Shown here: positions 47,521-53,762 of the stretch, one piece after another
How the letters are laid out: each line of letters opens with the position of its first letter
Numbering within the stretch: the first letter of the stretch is position 1
NCBI RefSeq assembly: GCF_009857835.1
Contig: NZ_WWCL01000002.1
Span: 248,001 to 312,000 of the forward strand
Length of the DNA: 64,000 nucleotides
Source: Duganella fentianensis
GTDB taxonomy: Bacteria > Pseudomonadota > Gammaproteobacteria > Burkholderiales > Burkholderiaceae_D
Reading direction: 5' to 3'
Program-made: the position numbers and the translations under genes
The notes under the pieces: model-generated
What the model was told of the DNA's origin: nothing
Databases searched by the model: none
Seen by the model: the letters and a program-made list of their open reading frames with translations, nothing else

Positions 47521-48829
47521 CGTTGGGCATGATGCCCTTCAGGTTGCCGGTAGGCGGGGTATCGGTCACGCCATTGACCACCACCGCCACATGGGCAGTG
47601 CTGCTGCCACCATGGCCGTCACTGACCATGTAATCAAAGCCGTCGGTGCGCTGCTCGCCGCTGTTCAGGGCCTGCAAAGCTTGCGACGCGCGCGGATCAT
47701 AGCTGAACGCGCCATTGCTGCCGAGCGTGACTGTGGCGCCCAGCGTGGTGGTATAGCTGCCGGGATTGCTCACCACCAGTGTATCGCCATCTTTGTCGCT
47801 ATCCTTGCCGCCATTGCTGCCATCGAGGACATTGCCGCTGACGACAGTGTTTTCATTGGTGCTGGCCGTATCGCCGAGCGCCACGGGGGCGTCGTTGACG
47901 GGTTTGATGGTCAGGCTGACGCTGGTGCTATCGGAATTGTCTTTGCCATTGCTGGCGTGGTAGCTGAAGCTGTCGCTGCCGTTGTAATCGGCATCGGGCC
48001 GGTAGACAAAGCTGCCGTCCGCGTTCAGGCTCAGGGTGCCATGGCTGGGGCCTTGCTCCAGCACGGCCGTGAGCGACTGGCCATTCGGATCCTGATCATT
48101 GGCCAGCACGCTGGCATAGCTCTGCTGCGGCGCATCTTCGTCCAGCGTGTAGCTATCGGCATCGGCATGGGGGCGGGCCAGCGTGAAGCTGATAGCATGC
48201 AGCAGGAAATCGCTGCCATGTTTGTTGAAGCTGCTGGTGCCGAAACTGCCATCGGCATTGTTATAGGCACCAAAGGCAAAGCTGCCATCGGCACGCTGGG
48301 CGCCGGCACTCAGTTCTAGGCTGCGGAAATTCTGTTCGCTGTTCACTTGCACCAGCTGGTTGCCGCTCAGGCTGTCGGCCGTGATGAAGCGTTCGTCCAC
48401 CAGATTGCCTTGCGCATCAAACAGGCGCAGACGCAGCGCTTCCGCGTAGCCGGTCGCTTCATCGTTGGCGAAGAAACTGGCGAGGTTGAGTGTTACGGCT
48501 TTGGCTGCCTCGGCCAGATTGAAGCGCAGCGCTTCGCGGCCATCGACTTCCTGCTTGATGCTGCTGGTGGCCGAGGACACGCCGCTGACGCCCAGATCGC
48601 CACGGTAGATGTCGCCGCCGGCCAGCGTGGAAGCCAGCAGGTCGGTATATTTGAGCACGCTCCAGGCTTCGGTTGCATTGCCTGCATCGGCTTTATGCAG
48701 GGCAGTGACGCCGCTGTAGGACCAGGCGTTGACCCACTGGCCGCCAGCACCGGTCTGGCTGACAGGGGCGTTGCCCAGGCTGATGATACGGTCGAGCGGC
48801 GTGCCGCCCACGGTGACGGATACGGACAT
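44396..48829 (-). CDS. Large cadherin/VCBS-type protein with six Hcp-like modules
   Basis: A 1477-residue protein with no signal peptide. Residues 1-215 look like a beta-rich domain. Residues 220-320 and 325-430 resemble cadherin/Ig-like and VCBS repeats (DEDAPQQSYASVLANDQDPNGQ; DSDKDGDTL). From about 436 to the end there are three 349-residue tandem units, each holding two related modules. The A modules start near 441, 790 and 1139 and the B modules near 622, 971 and 1320. Each module shows GW(M/V)xLxGFSFG, a GSGAxVGKPQP-like turn, then VEIEAY or VQIEAY, the order found in Hcp tube proteins. It has Ca-binding-like Asp runs but no RTX tail; type I secretion is possible. It lies 17 bp after the PEP-CTERM gene. 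Confidence 0.8.
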   Translation of the reverse strand: MSVSVTVGGTPLDRIISLGNAPVSQTGAGGQWVNAWSYSGVTALHKADAGNATEAWSVLKYTDLLASTLAGGDIYRGDLGVSGVSSATSSIKQEVDGREALRFNLAEAAKAVTLNLASFFANDEATGYAEALRLRLFDAQGNLVDERFITADSLSGNQLVQVNSEQNFRSLELSAGAQRADGSFAFGAYNNADGSFGTSSFNKHGSDFLLHAISFTLARPHADADSYTLDEDAPQQSYASVLANDQDPNGQSLTAVLEQGPSHGTLSLNADGSFVYRPDADYNGSDSFSYHASNGKDNSDSTSVSLTIKPVNDAPVALGDTASTNENTVVSGNVLDGSNGGKDSDKDGDTLVVSNPGSYTTTLGATVTLGSNGAFSYDPRASQALQALNSGEQRTDGFDYMVSDGHGGSSTAHVAVVVNGVTDTPPTGNLKGIMPNVQPGTELTYYMRYTDGSNNTGWMKLDGFSFGASAETSWIKGSGAAVGKPQPEAFELSLGSAAAQAAFTSAIMRGGHLERVEIEAYAGDPALRAVVQEFNFSTVYATGVQTSAGADGSTSNHLSFVYQAVDEALTPLTKDGAPSRTAADFAWNVATMNSDLPAGGSVHDGADAIQRSLDPQITSSTPLEYFIHVDGVDGWVPLSGFSFGFTAETSFLKGSGASVGKAQPDSVKLDLGQSAALVKLMNDLRSGTSTNVQIEAYADDVRDGSPALVDEYFFNSAFTTAIENGDAASNSVDLVYKSFTHAQRGFDKTGQLTTPTLTGFDLAKQQAETPPTMAAEALSKPAAPSVEPGSDLTYYMRYTDGSNNTGWMKIDGFSFGASAESSWLKGSGAAVGKPQPEAFELSLGSGAAQAAFTSAIMRGTHLERVEIEAYAGDPARRAVVQEFNFSTVYATAVQTSAGADGSTSNHLSFVYKAVDEALTPLTRDGTPSRTAAEFAWNVTTMNSDLPAGGSVHDGADAILRSLDPQITSSTPLEYFIHVDGVDGWVPLSGFSFGFTAETSFLKGSGASVGKAQPDSVKLDLGQSAALVKLMNDLRSGASTNVQIEAYAHDVRDGTPALVDEYFFNSAFTSAIENGEAANNSVNLVYKSFTHAQRGFDKNGQLTTPTLTGFDLTKQQAETPPTMVAEALSKPAAPSVEPGSDLTYYMRYTDGSNNTGWVKLDGFSFGASAETSWIKGSGAAVGKPQPEAFELSLGSGAAQAAFTKAIMQGTHLQRVEIEAYAGDPARKAVVQEFNFSTVFATGVQTSAGADGSTSNHLSFVYQAVDEVLTPLTRDGSPSRTSFDFSWNVSTMNDILPAGGSVHDGADAILRSLDPQIPSSTPLAYFIHVDGVDGWVPLSGFSFGFTAEASFLKGSGASVGKAQPDSVKLDLGQSAALVKLMNDLRSGTSTNVQIEAYAHGGRDGAPALVDEYFFNSAFTSAIENGEAANNSIDLVYRSFTHAHRGIDSHGGLTPFSLLGFDLSAMKTVGVPDPVPDVFG

Positions 48830-48846
48830 GGCGAACTCCTGTGCGG

Positions 48847-49413
48847 TTAGCTGCGGCGGCGTTGCAAGGCTAGCAGGCCCAGACCGGCGCCCAGCATGAG
48901 CCAGCTGGCGGGTTCGGGGATGGAGGGGATCACGGTGACGTTGTCGAGCAGCCAGAACGTTTCGTCATGCCGCAGCTTGAATGCCAGCACGGTATTGGCG
49001 CTGTCCGCAGTGAACTGCAGGGAGTATTTGGTGTAGTCGCTGGCTGTTTTGTCCTGGTAGAGCCAGATGCTGTGGTCGTTGGTCAGCACTTCGACGGAAT
49101 TGATGGTGCTGTCGTTGTTCACGCTGCCGCCGAGATTGGCCAGCCAGAAGCTGACGATGTAGTTGTGGCCGGCATCGGTGGCTAGTGTCTGGCTCAGTGT
49201 GGCGGCGCTACCGCTCTGGCCGAACACGGCGCTATAACTGCCATCATAGGGCAGATCGCCGGACACCAGATTGTGGTCCGCATCGCCACTCAGCGTCCAG
49301 TCACTAAAATCGCCTGTCTCGAACCCGGCGTTGCTGACGGAGGGGGTGGCCTGCACGCTGGCCATGGCCAGTACGAGCGCAGCACCCGAGAGAGATTGCA
49401 GAAAAGTCTTCAT
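48847..49413 (-). CDS. PEP-CTERM sorting domain protein
   Basis: A 188-residue exported protein. A signal peptide (residues 1-22) precedes a beta-sandwich that starts with SNAGFETGDFSDWTLSG, a carbohydrate-binding-like opening. The C-terminus is a classical PEP-CTERM signal: IPEPASWLMLGAGLGLLAL then a basic tail. It would be processed by an exosortase encoded elsewhere. I start at MKTFLQ (49413); the frame is open 33 bp upstream. It is the first gene of a probable operon with the large Hcp-like repeat protein. Confidence 0.9.
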   Translation of the reverse strand: MKTFLQSLSGAALVLAMASVQATPSVSNAGFETGDFSDWTLSGDADHNLVSGDLPYDGSYSAVFGQSGSAATLSQTLATDAGHNYIVSFWLANLGGSVNNDSTINSVEVLTNDHSIWLYQDKTASDYTKYSLQFTADSANTVLAFKLRHDETFWLLDNVTVIPSIPEPASWLMLGAGLGLLALQRRRS

Positions 49414-49662
49414 GCTACTACCCCTATATAGTTGTAAAAATTGCACTAAGCGCTGGTATTCTGCGCCGATCTGCCCGCTTTTTCAGCAGATTTTTGACGC
49501 CAGTAGCCAAATGTTGAAGAAATGCCACGTAATTCTCCGGGGTAATTCCAAGGGGTAATTTCTGCGCTGCGCGAACTGGCGTGCGCCTTATATGGGCCGG
49601 TGTGATTACACTCGATGCAGGTGGGGCAGCAGCCCCGGAACGGGTGTAAAGAAAGGGGCGGG

Positions 49663-50157
49663 ATGAAGCCATCCTATCGTGAAGGCAGCTGGTTTGCTGT
49701 ACCACTACTCGATGGTGCTTATTGCTGGGGCATGGTGGCGCGGCTGGCACCGGCCAGTAAGATCATGCTGGCCTATCTGTTCGGGCCGCGCCTGCCGCAG
49801 CTACTGACGGTTGAACAGCTCGACCTATTCGCGCCGCAGCAAGCGCTGCGGGTGCTGCGGGTGGGCGATATGGCACTCGCTAGCGGCCACTGGCCGGTGC
49901 TGGGGCAGAGCCAGCACTGGCAGGCGGCAGACTGGCCGATGCCGCAATTCCTGCGCCGCGCCCATGGCCTGCAGCGTGCGTGGCGCGTGACCTATGCCGA
50001 CGCTGATCCTGCCCGCACCGAGCGGGAAGAGGCCGTGCCATATGACACGCCGGGGCTGGAAACGGATTCACTGTTCGGCTATGGTTCGGTGGAATTGCTG
50101 CTGACCCGGCTGCTGGCAGACAGCGTGCCGCAGCATGGCGCTGCTGGCGGAAGCTGA
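49663..50157 (+). CDS. Imm26 family immunity protein
   Basis: A 164-residue cytosolic protein. Its start (YREGSWFAVPLLDGAYCWGMVAR) and later HWQAADWPMPQFLRR and YGSVELLLTRLL fit the Imm26 immunity family of polymorphic toxin systems. An AAGGGGCGGG ribosome site precedes the ATG at 49663. No toxin gene lies beside it. It is divergent from the PEP-CTERM/Hcp-repeat operon. Imm26-like genes also occur as orphans, so protection against a foreign toxin is one possibility. Confidence 0.7.
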   Translation: MKPSYREGSWFAVPLLDGAYCWGMVARLAPASKIMLAYLFGPRLPQLLTVEQLDLFAPQQALRVLRVGDMALASGHWPVLGQSQHWQAADWPMPQFLRRAHGLQRAWRVTYADADPARTEREEAVPYDTPGLETDSLFGYGSVELLLTRLLADSVPQHGAAGGS

Positions 50158-50165
50158 TTCGGATG

Positions 50166-50900
50166 CTAGGGGCAGCTGACATTCCACGCCGCGTATTCGC
50201 CGCGGTGCTTGCGCACTGCCACCCGCACGCGCGTGTCGCGGTCGCTATCGAAGACCAGCGCGTACATTTTGGCGGCGCCATCCGCGGCGGCTGCCGGTTC
50301 GATGGCGCTCAGCGTAAAGGGCAGGGCGCGCTGGCGTATGCATTGCGAGTTCCCGGCCAGTAGCAGACGGGCACGCTGCAACAGTTCGCCGTGCTGGCGC
50401 AGCAGGGCCACTACATCGTCGGGTGGTACGCCGGGGTCCATCAGTACCGTGTGCGCCACTGCCGTGCAGATGGTGTTGGGACGGGCCAGCCAGACATGCC
50501 ATGTGGGCGGCTGGGCGGCCGGTTGCCAGCGCGTGCCCGCTTTGGCGCCGGCGTCGTAGATGTAGCTGGAACGGATCTGGCGGCACAGGTCTACGGCCGA
50601 ATGGCGCGGTGCGCTGTCGACGCGGGCGATGACCTGCCATGGCTGGCCACGGCGGCGCGCAATCTCGAACGCCGGTGCGAACAGCGGCGCGACGGGGCGC
50701 GCACCAGCTGCCTCGCTCAGTGCCAGCTGGCGGTAGTAGTCATCGAAGCTGCTGCGCTCTGCTTCGGTCGGCTCGCGCTGCTGCGAGGAGCTGGCGGCGC
50801 CTTTGCCGTGGGCGCTGGCGCCTGCCAGCAGCAGGGCGGACAGGCATAGCGTCAGGACGCGGCGGGGCCTGGCGTACTGGTTAAGGATAGCCTGCCTCAT
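50166..50900 (-). CDS. Exported protein encoded after envZ
   Basis: A 244-residue protein with a signal peptide (about residues 1-33, cleavage after ASA). It has three or four cysteines (VDLCRQI, NTICTAV, NSQCIRQ, NVSCP) that could form disulfides. I recognise no family. Its ATG overlaps the stop of the sensor kinase gene by 4 bp, so it is produced with OmpR/EnvZ. A periplasmic accessory to the sensor is conceivable but unproven. Confidence 0.65.
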   Translation of the reverse strand: MRQAILNQYARPRRVLTLCLSALLLAGASAHGKGAASSSQQREPTEAERSSFDDYYRQLALSEAAGARPVAPLFAPAFEIARRRGQPWQVIARVDSAPRHSAVDLCRQIRSSYIYDAGAKAGTRWQPAAQPPTWHVWLARPNTICTAVAHTVLMDPGVPPDDVVALLRQHGELLQRARLLLAGNSQCIRQRALPFTLSAIEPAAAADGAAKMYALVFDSDRDTRVRVAVRKHRGEYAAWNVSCP

Positions 50901-52252
50901 ACTGCTTTCATGCTGATCTGGATCTGCAGGCCGCCGCCTTCGCGGTTGCGCACCTGCAGTTCGGCGCCATGGCGCTGGATCACCCGTTCGACGATGGCCA
51001 GACCGAGGCCGGCGCCGTTGGCCTGTCCGCGTGCCGTGTCGAGGCGGGTGAAGGGTTTCAGCAATTGCTCGATCTGCTCGTCCGGCACACCCGTGCCGTG
51101 GTCCTGCACTTCGATCAGGATGCGGCGCGCTGCATGGCTACCTTTGAAGCTGCAGCGGATATCGATCTCGGTGACATCGCTGCCCGGCGTCTTGCCGTAG
51201 CGGCGCGCGTTTTCGATCAGGTTGTTGATGACGCGTTTCAGATCGGTGGCATTGCCCATGGCGTGGGCATCTGCCGTGATTTCGGTGCAGATGCGCACAT
51301 CGGGCAGGCGCTCCGCTTCATGCGCGGTTTCTTCCAGCAGGGCCGACAGGTCGATGCTGGTGAAGCTGGAAGCTTCCGTCGGTTTGGCGTAATCGAGGAA
51401 CTGGCCGATGATGTCGTCCATCTGGCCGATGTCGGACTGCATGCCTTCGCGCGCTTCTTTCGACAGGTCGGCCATCTCCACTTCCAGCTGCATGCGTGCC
51501 AGCGGGGTGCGCAGGTCGTGCGATATCCCGGCCAGAATCACGGCGCGGTCCGATTCCACCTGCTGCAGCTGTACCACCATCTGGTTGAAGCTGCGGTTGG
51601 CTTCCATGATTTCGGCCGGCCCTTTTTCCGGCAGCGGCGCCGGCCGCCGGCCTTGCGCAAACGCCCGCGTGGCCTGCGTCAGGCGGCGCAGCGGCAGGTT
51701 GATCAGGCTGGATATGAAGGCCGCACCGATCAGAGACACTACCGATACCACGCTGGCCCAGCCCAGCCACTGTATGCCTGTCAGGCCGCGTATGCGCTCG
51801 CGTTCCAGCATCAGCCAGTAGGCATCGTCGTCGATCTTGAAGCTGACCCAGAAGCCCGGCGTGCCATTCACCTTGGACGAGAAGCGGGTGTCCGGCCCCA
51901 GTTTGGCACGCACCAGTTTTTCGATGTCGGGCATGAGGGCATTGGCGGGCGGCGGCTCGACCTTGTCGTCATCCTCCAGCGCGAACACGCGTATGCCTTC
52001 GTTGGCCACCAGATCGAACAGTAGCTCGCGCCGCAGTTCGGGCGCCGAGTGGGTCAGGGCGGCATGGGTGATGGTGACCACCGAGATCACCTGCGAGGAA
52101 ATCTGCTGGACTTGCGGTTCGTGCTGCACCACGCTGATCATGCCGACCCAGGCCGTCATGCTCAGCGTGGTGAGGGCGCCCAGCAGGAAGAAGGTGCGCC
52201 AGAACAGGCCACTTTTCAGGCTAGCCAGCCGGAGCGAGAAACGGGACATCAT
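50897..52252 (-). CDS. envZ: EnvZ-like sensor histidine kinase
   Basis: A 451-residue osmosensor-type kinase. Membrane helices lie at about residues 15-37 and 160-182, with a periplasmic domain between and a HAMP region after. The phospho-acceptor is His245 in LAGISHDLRTPLARMQLE, followed by ATPase motifs NLIENARRYG, DHGTGVP and GAGLGLAIVE. It lies 14 bp downstream of the OmpR gene and is coupled to the exported protein gene after it. The assignment is by motif and gene pairing, and signal identity is unknown. Confidence 0.93.
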   Translation of the reverse strand: MMSRFSLRLASLKSGLFWRTFFLLGALTTLSMTAWVGMISVVQHEPQVQQISSQVISVVTITHAALTHSAPELRRELLFDLVANEGIRVFALEDDDKVEPPPANALMPDIEKLVRAKLGPDTRFSSKVNGTPGFWVSFKIDDDAYWLMLERERIRGLTGIQWLGWASVVSVVSLIGAAFISSLINLPLRRLTQATRAFAQGRRPAPLPEKGPAEIMEANRSFNQMVVQLQQVESDRAVILAGISHDLRTPLARMQLEVEMADLSKEAREGMQSDIGQMDDIIGQFLDYAKPTEASSFTSIDLSALLEETAHEAERLPDVRICTEITADAHAMGNATDLKRVINNLIENARRYGKTPGSDVTEIDIRCSFKGSHAARRILIEVQDHGTGVPDEQIEQLLKPFTRLDTARGQANGAGLGLAIVERVIQRHGAELQVRNREGGGLQIQISMKAV

Positions 52253-52266
52253 TACGCGGGCGCGCC

Positions 52267-53034
52267 TTAGCGCGGCTGACCCTCCGGTATGAAGACATAG
52301 CCCAGACCCCAGACGGTCTGGATGTACAGCGGGCTCGATGGATCAGGTTCGATCAGCTTGCGCAGACGCGAAATCTGCACGTCCAGACTGCGGTCGAACA
52401 CTTCGTATTCGCGGCCGCGTGCCAGTTCCATCAGCTTCTCGCGCGACAGCGGCTGGCGTGCGTGGCGGGCAAATACCTTGAGTACGGAGAATTCGCCCGT
52501 GGTCAGCGGCACTGTCTCGCCGTTTTTCTTCAGCGTGCGGGTGCCCAGATCGAGCACGAACTGGCCGAACTCGAACGATTGCGGGGTTTCCGATGGTGCG
52601 CCCGGAATCTCGTCCGGACCACGGCGGCGCAGCACGGCGCCAATGCGGGCCACCAGTTCGCGCGGGTTGAAGGGCTTGGGCAGGTAGTCGTCGGCGCCCA
52701 TTTCCAGCCCGACGATGCGGTCCACGTCTTCACCTTTGGCGGTCAGCATGATGATGGGGGTCTGGTCACCCGCACCGCGCAGGCGGCGGCAGATCGACAG
52801 GCCGTCTTCGCCGGGCAGCATCAGGTCCAGCACCAGCAGGTCATAGCGCTCGCGCAGCCAGAGCTTGTTCATGGCGGTGGCATTTTCTGCCGTGAAGACG
52901 TTGAAACCCTGTTCGGTCAGATAGCGGCGCAGCAGATCGCGCAGGCGCACGTCGTCGTCCACTACCATGATTTTGGCCTGATGGCCATTCAGGTTGGCGG
53001 CGCTGTTGCTGGATTCAGTCGATAAACTAGTCAT
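52267..53034 (-). CDS. ompR: OmpR-like response regulator
   Basis: A 255-residue regulator. The receiver has the acidic pocket VVDDD (residues 24-28), Asp70 in LVLDLMLPGEDG and Lys in LPKPFNPREL. The DNA-binding domain carries RSLDVQISRLRKLIEPDPSSPLYIQTVWGLGY-type OmpR motifs. An N-terminal extension of about 20 residues is rich in Ser/Asn. It is the first gene of a leftward operon with EnvZ and is divergent from a small exported protein gene. Confidence 0.94.
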   Translation of the reverse strand: MTSLSTESSNSAANLNGHQAKIMVVDDDVRLRDLLRRYLTEQGFNVFTAENATAMNKLWLRERYDLLVLDLMLPGEDGLSICRRLRGAGDQTPIIMLTAKGEDVDRIVGLEMGADDYLPKPFNPRELVARIGAVLRRRGPDEIPGAPSETPQSFEFGQFVLDLGTRTLKKNGETVPLTTGEFSVLKVFARHARQPLSREKLMELARGREYEVFDRSLDVQISRLRKLIEPDPSSPLYIQTVWGLGYVFIPEGQPR

Positions 53035-53111
53035 GTCCCTGCCAGATTTGTCATATTCATGTTGCTATGGTAACGTCATAATCGTTCCACGAAAATGCCT
53101 GATTAAAGGCA

Positions 53112-53134
53112 TTACAAAGTGTTACAAACTTTAC
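53112..53134. promoter_or_regulatory. 10-bp-spaced TTACAAA direct repeats upstream of ompR
   Basis: TTACAAA occurs at 53112-53118 and 53122-53128 with a partial TTAC at 53131. This gives a 10-bp period in the 172-bp gap between ompR (minus) and the small exported protein gene (plus). OmpR-family regulators bind tandem half-sites with this spacing, so it is a candidate autoregulatory site. Confidence 0.4.
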
Positions 53135-53206
53135 CCAATTGCTCTTACGGCGTCCGGTAATCCAGCATACACTCGGGACATAGATTCAGTCATTAGGAAC
53201 GCCAAG

Positions 53207-53605
53207 ATGGGCATCACTCACAAAAAAATGAACGCGGCAGCCAGCGCATATTTTTGCGTGCGGTCGTCCGTCAGCGCCTTGCTGGCGTGCGGCGTGGTAT
53301 GTGCCGGTCTGGCCCAGGCGGCCGATATGGGTGAAGGCCAGCACCGTGATGAAGGCCGTAGTGGTCCGGGACGCGATATGTCGGCGGGCCGGGGGCAGGA
53401 TGGCCGGAGCAGCGATCTGCGCCAGATCGATCCGCGCAGCTACGAAGCACGCGCCGAAGAGCAGCGCCGCGCCATGCAGGAAGCTGGCCGCAATGCCGAA
53501 ATGAATCGCCGGGCCGGTCGCCTGACGCCCGACGAGCGGCGTGATCTGCGTCGCCAGATCAATGAAGCGGGGCAGGACATTTACGCCAATCCGCCGCGGC
53601 GCTAG
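53207..53605 (+). CDS. Small exported basic protein
   Basis: A 132-residue protein with a signal peptide (residues 1-40, cleavage after AQA). A charged, Gly/Arg-rich region follows, then a C-terminal RLTPDERRDLRRQINEAGQDIY helix reminiscent of Spy/DUF3106-like LTPxER motifs. It has no enzyme motif. An AGGAAC ribosome site supports the ATG at 53207, and an in-frame ATG at 53228 is an alternative. The divergent position to ompR/envZ suggests control by OmpR. Confidence 0.68.
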   Translation: MGITHKKMNAAASAYFCVRSSVSALLACGVVCAGLAQAADMGEGQHRDEGRSGPGRDMSAGRGQDGRSSDLRQIDPRSYEARAEEQRRAMQEAGRNAEMNRRAGRLTPDERRDLRRQINEAGQDIYANPPRR

Positions 53606-53640
53606 TTTGCCTTCATTCGCGCCTCGATTTGCTCCCCATT

Positions 53641-53723
53641 ATTGCTGCATACTTATCAATGTATTATTGATATGTAGCAATTAGTTCACAATTATGCTTC
53701 CCACAATGTGAATTACTCAACCT
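53641..53723. promoter_or_regulatory. AT-rich leader with two dyads upstream of the first FapA gene
   Basis: An imperfect palindrome spans 53641-53681 (ATTGCTGCAT... to ...ATGTAGCAAT). A TTCACA/TGTGAA dyad lies just downstream, ending near 53713. The stretch is clearly richer in A/T than its surroundings. It could hold the promoter of the FapA pair, an operator, or a weak terminator for the upstream gene. Confidence 0.35.
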
Positions 53724-53762
53724 TCCTTTTAGGCAGCGTGTAAGATTAATTAATTGCACGCA

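Noticed and set aside
49447..49662. Sigma-54 type promoter considered before the PEP-CTERM gene
   Set aside because: The best TGGCA match on the minus strand lacks the GC at the correct spacing of the -12 element.
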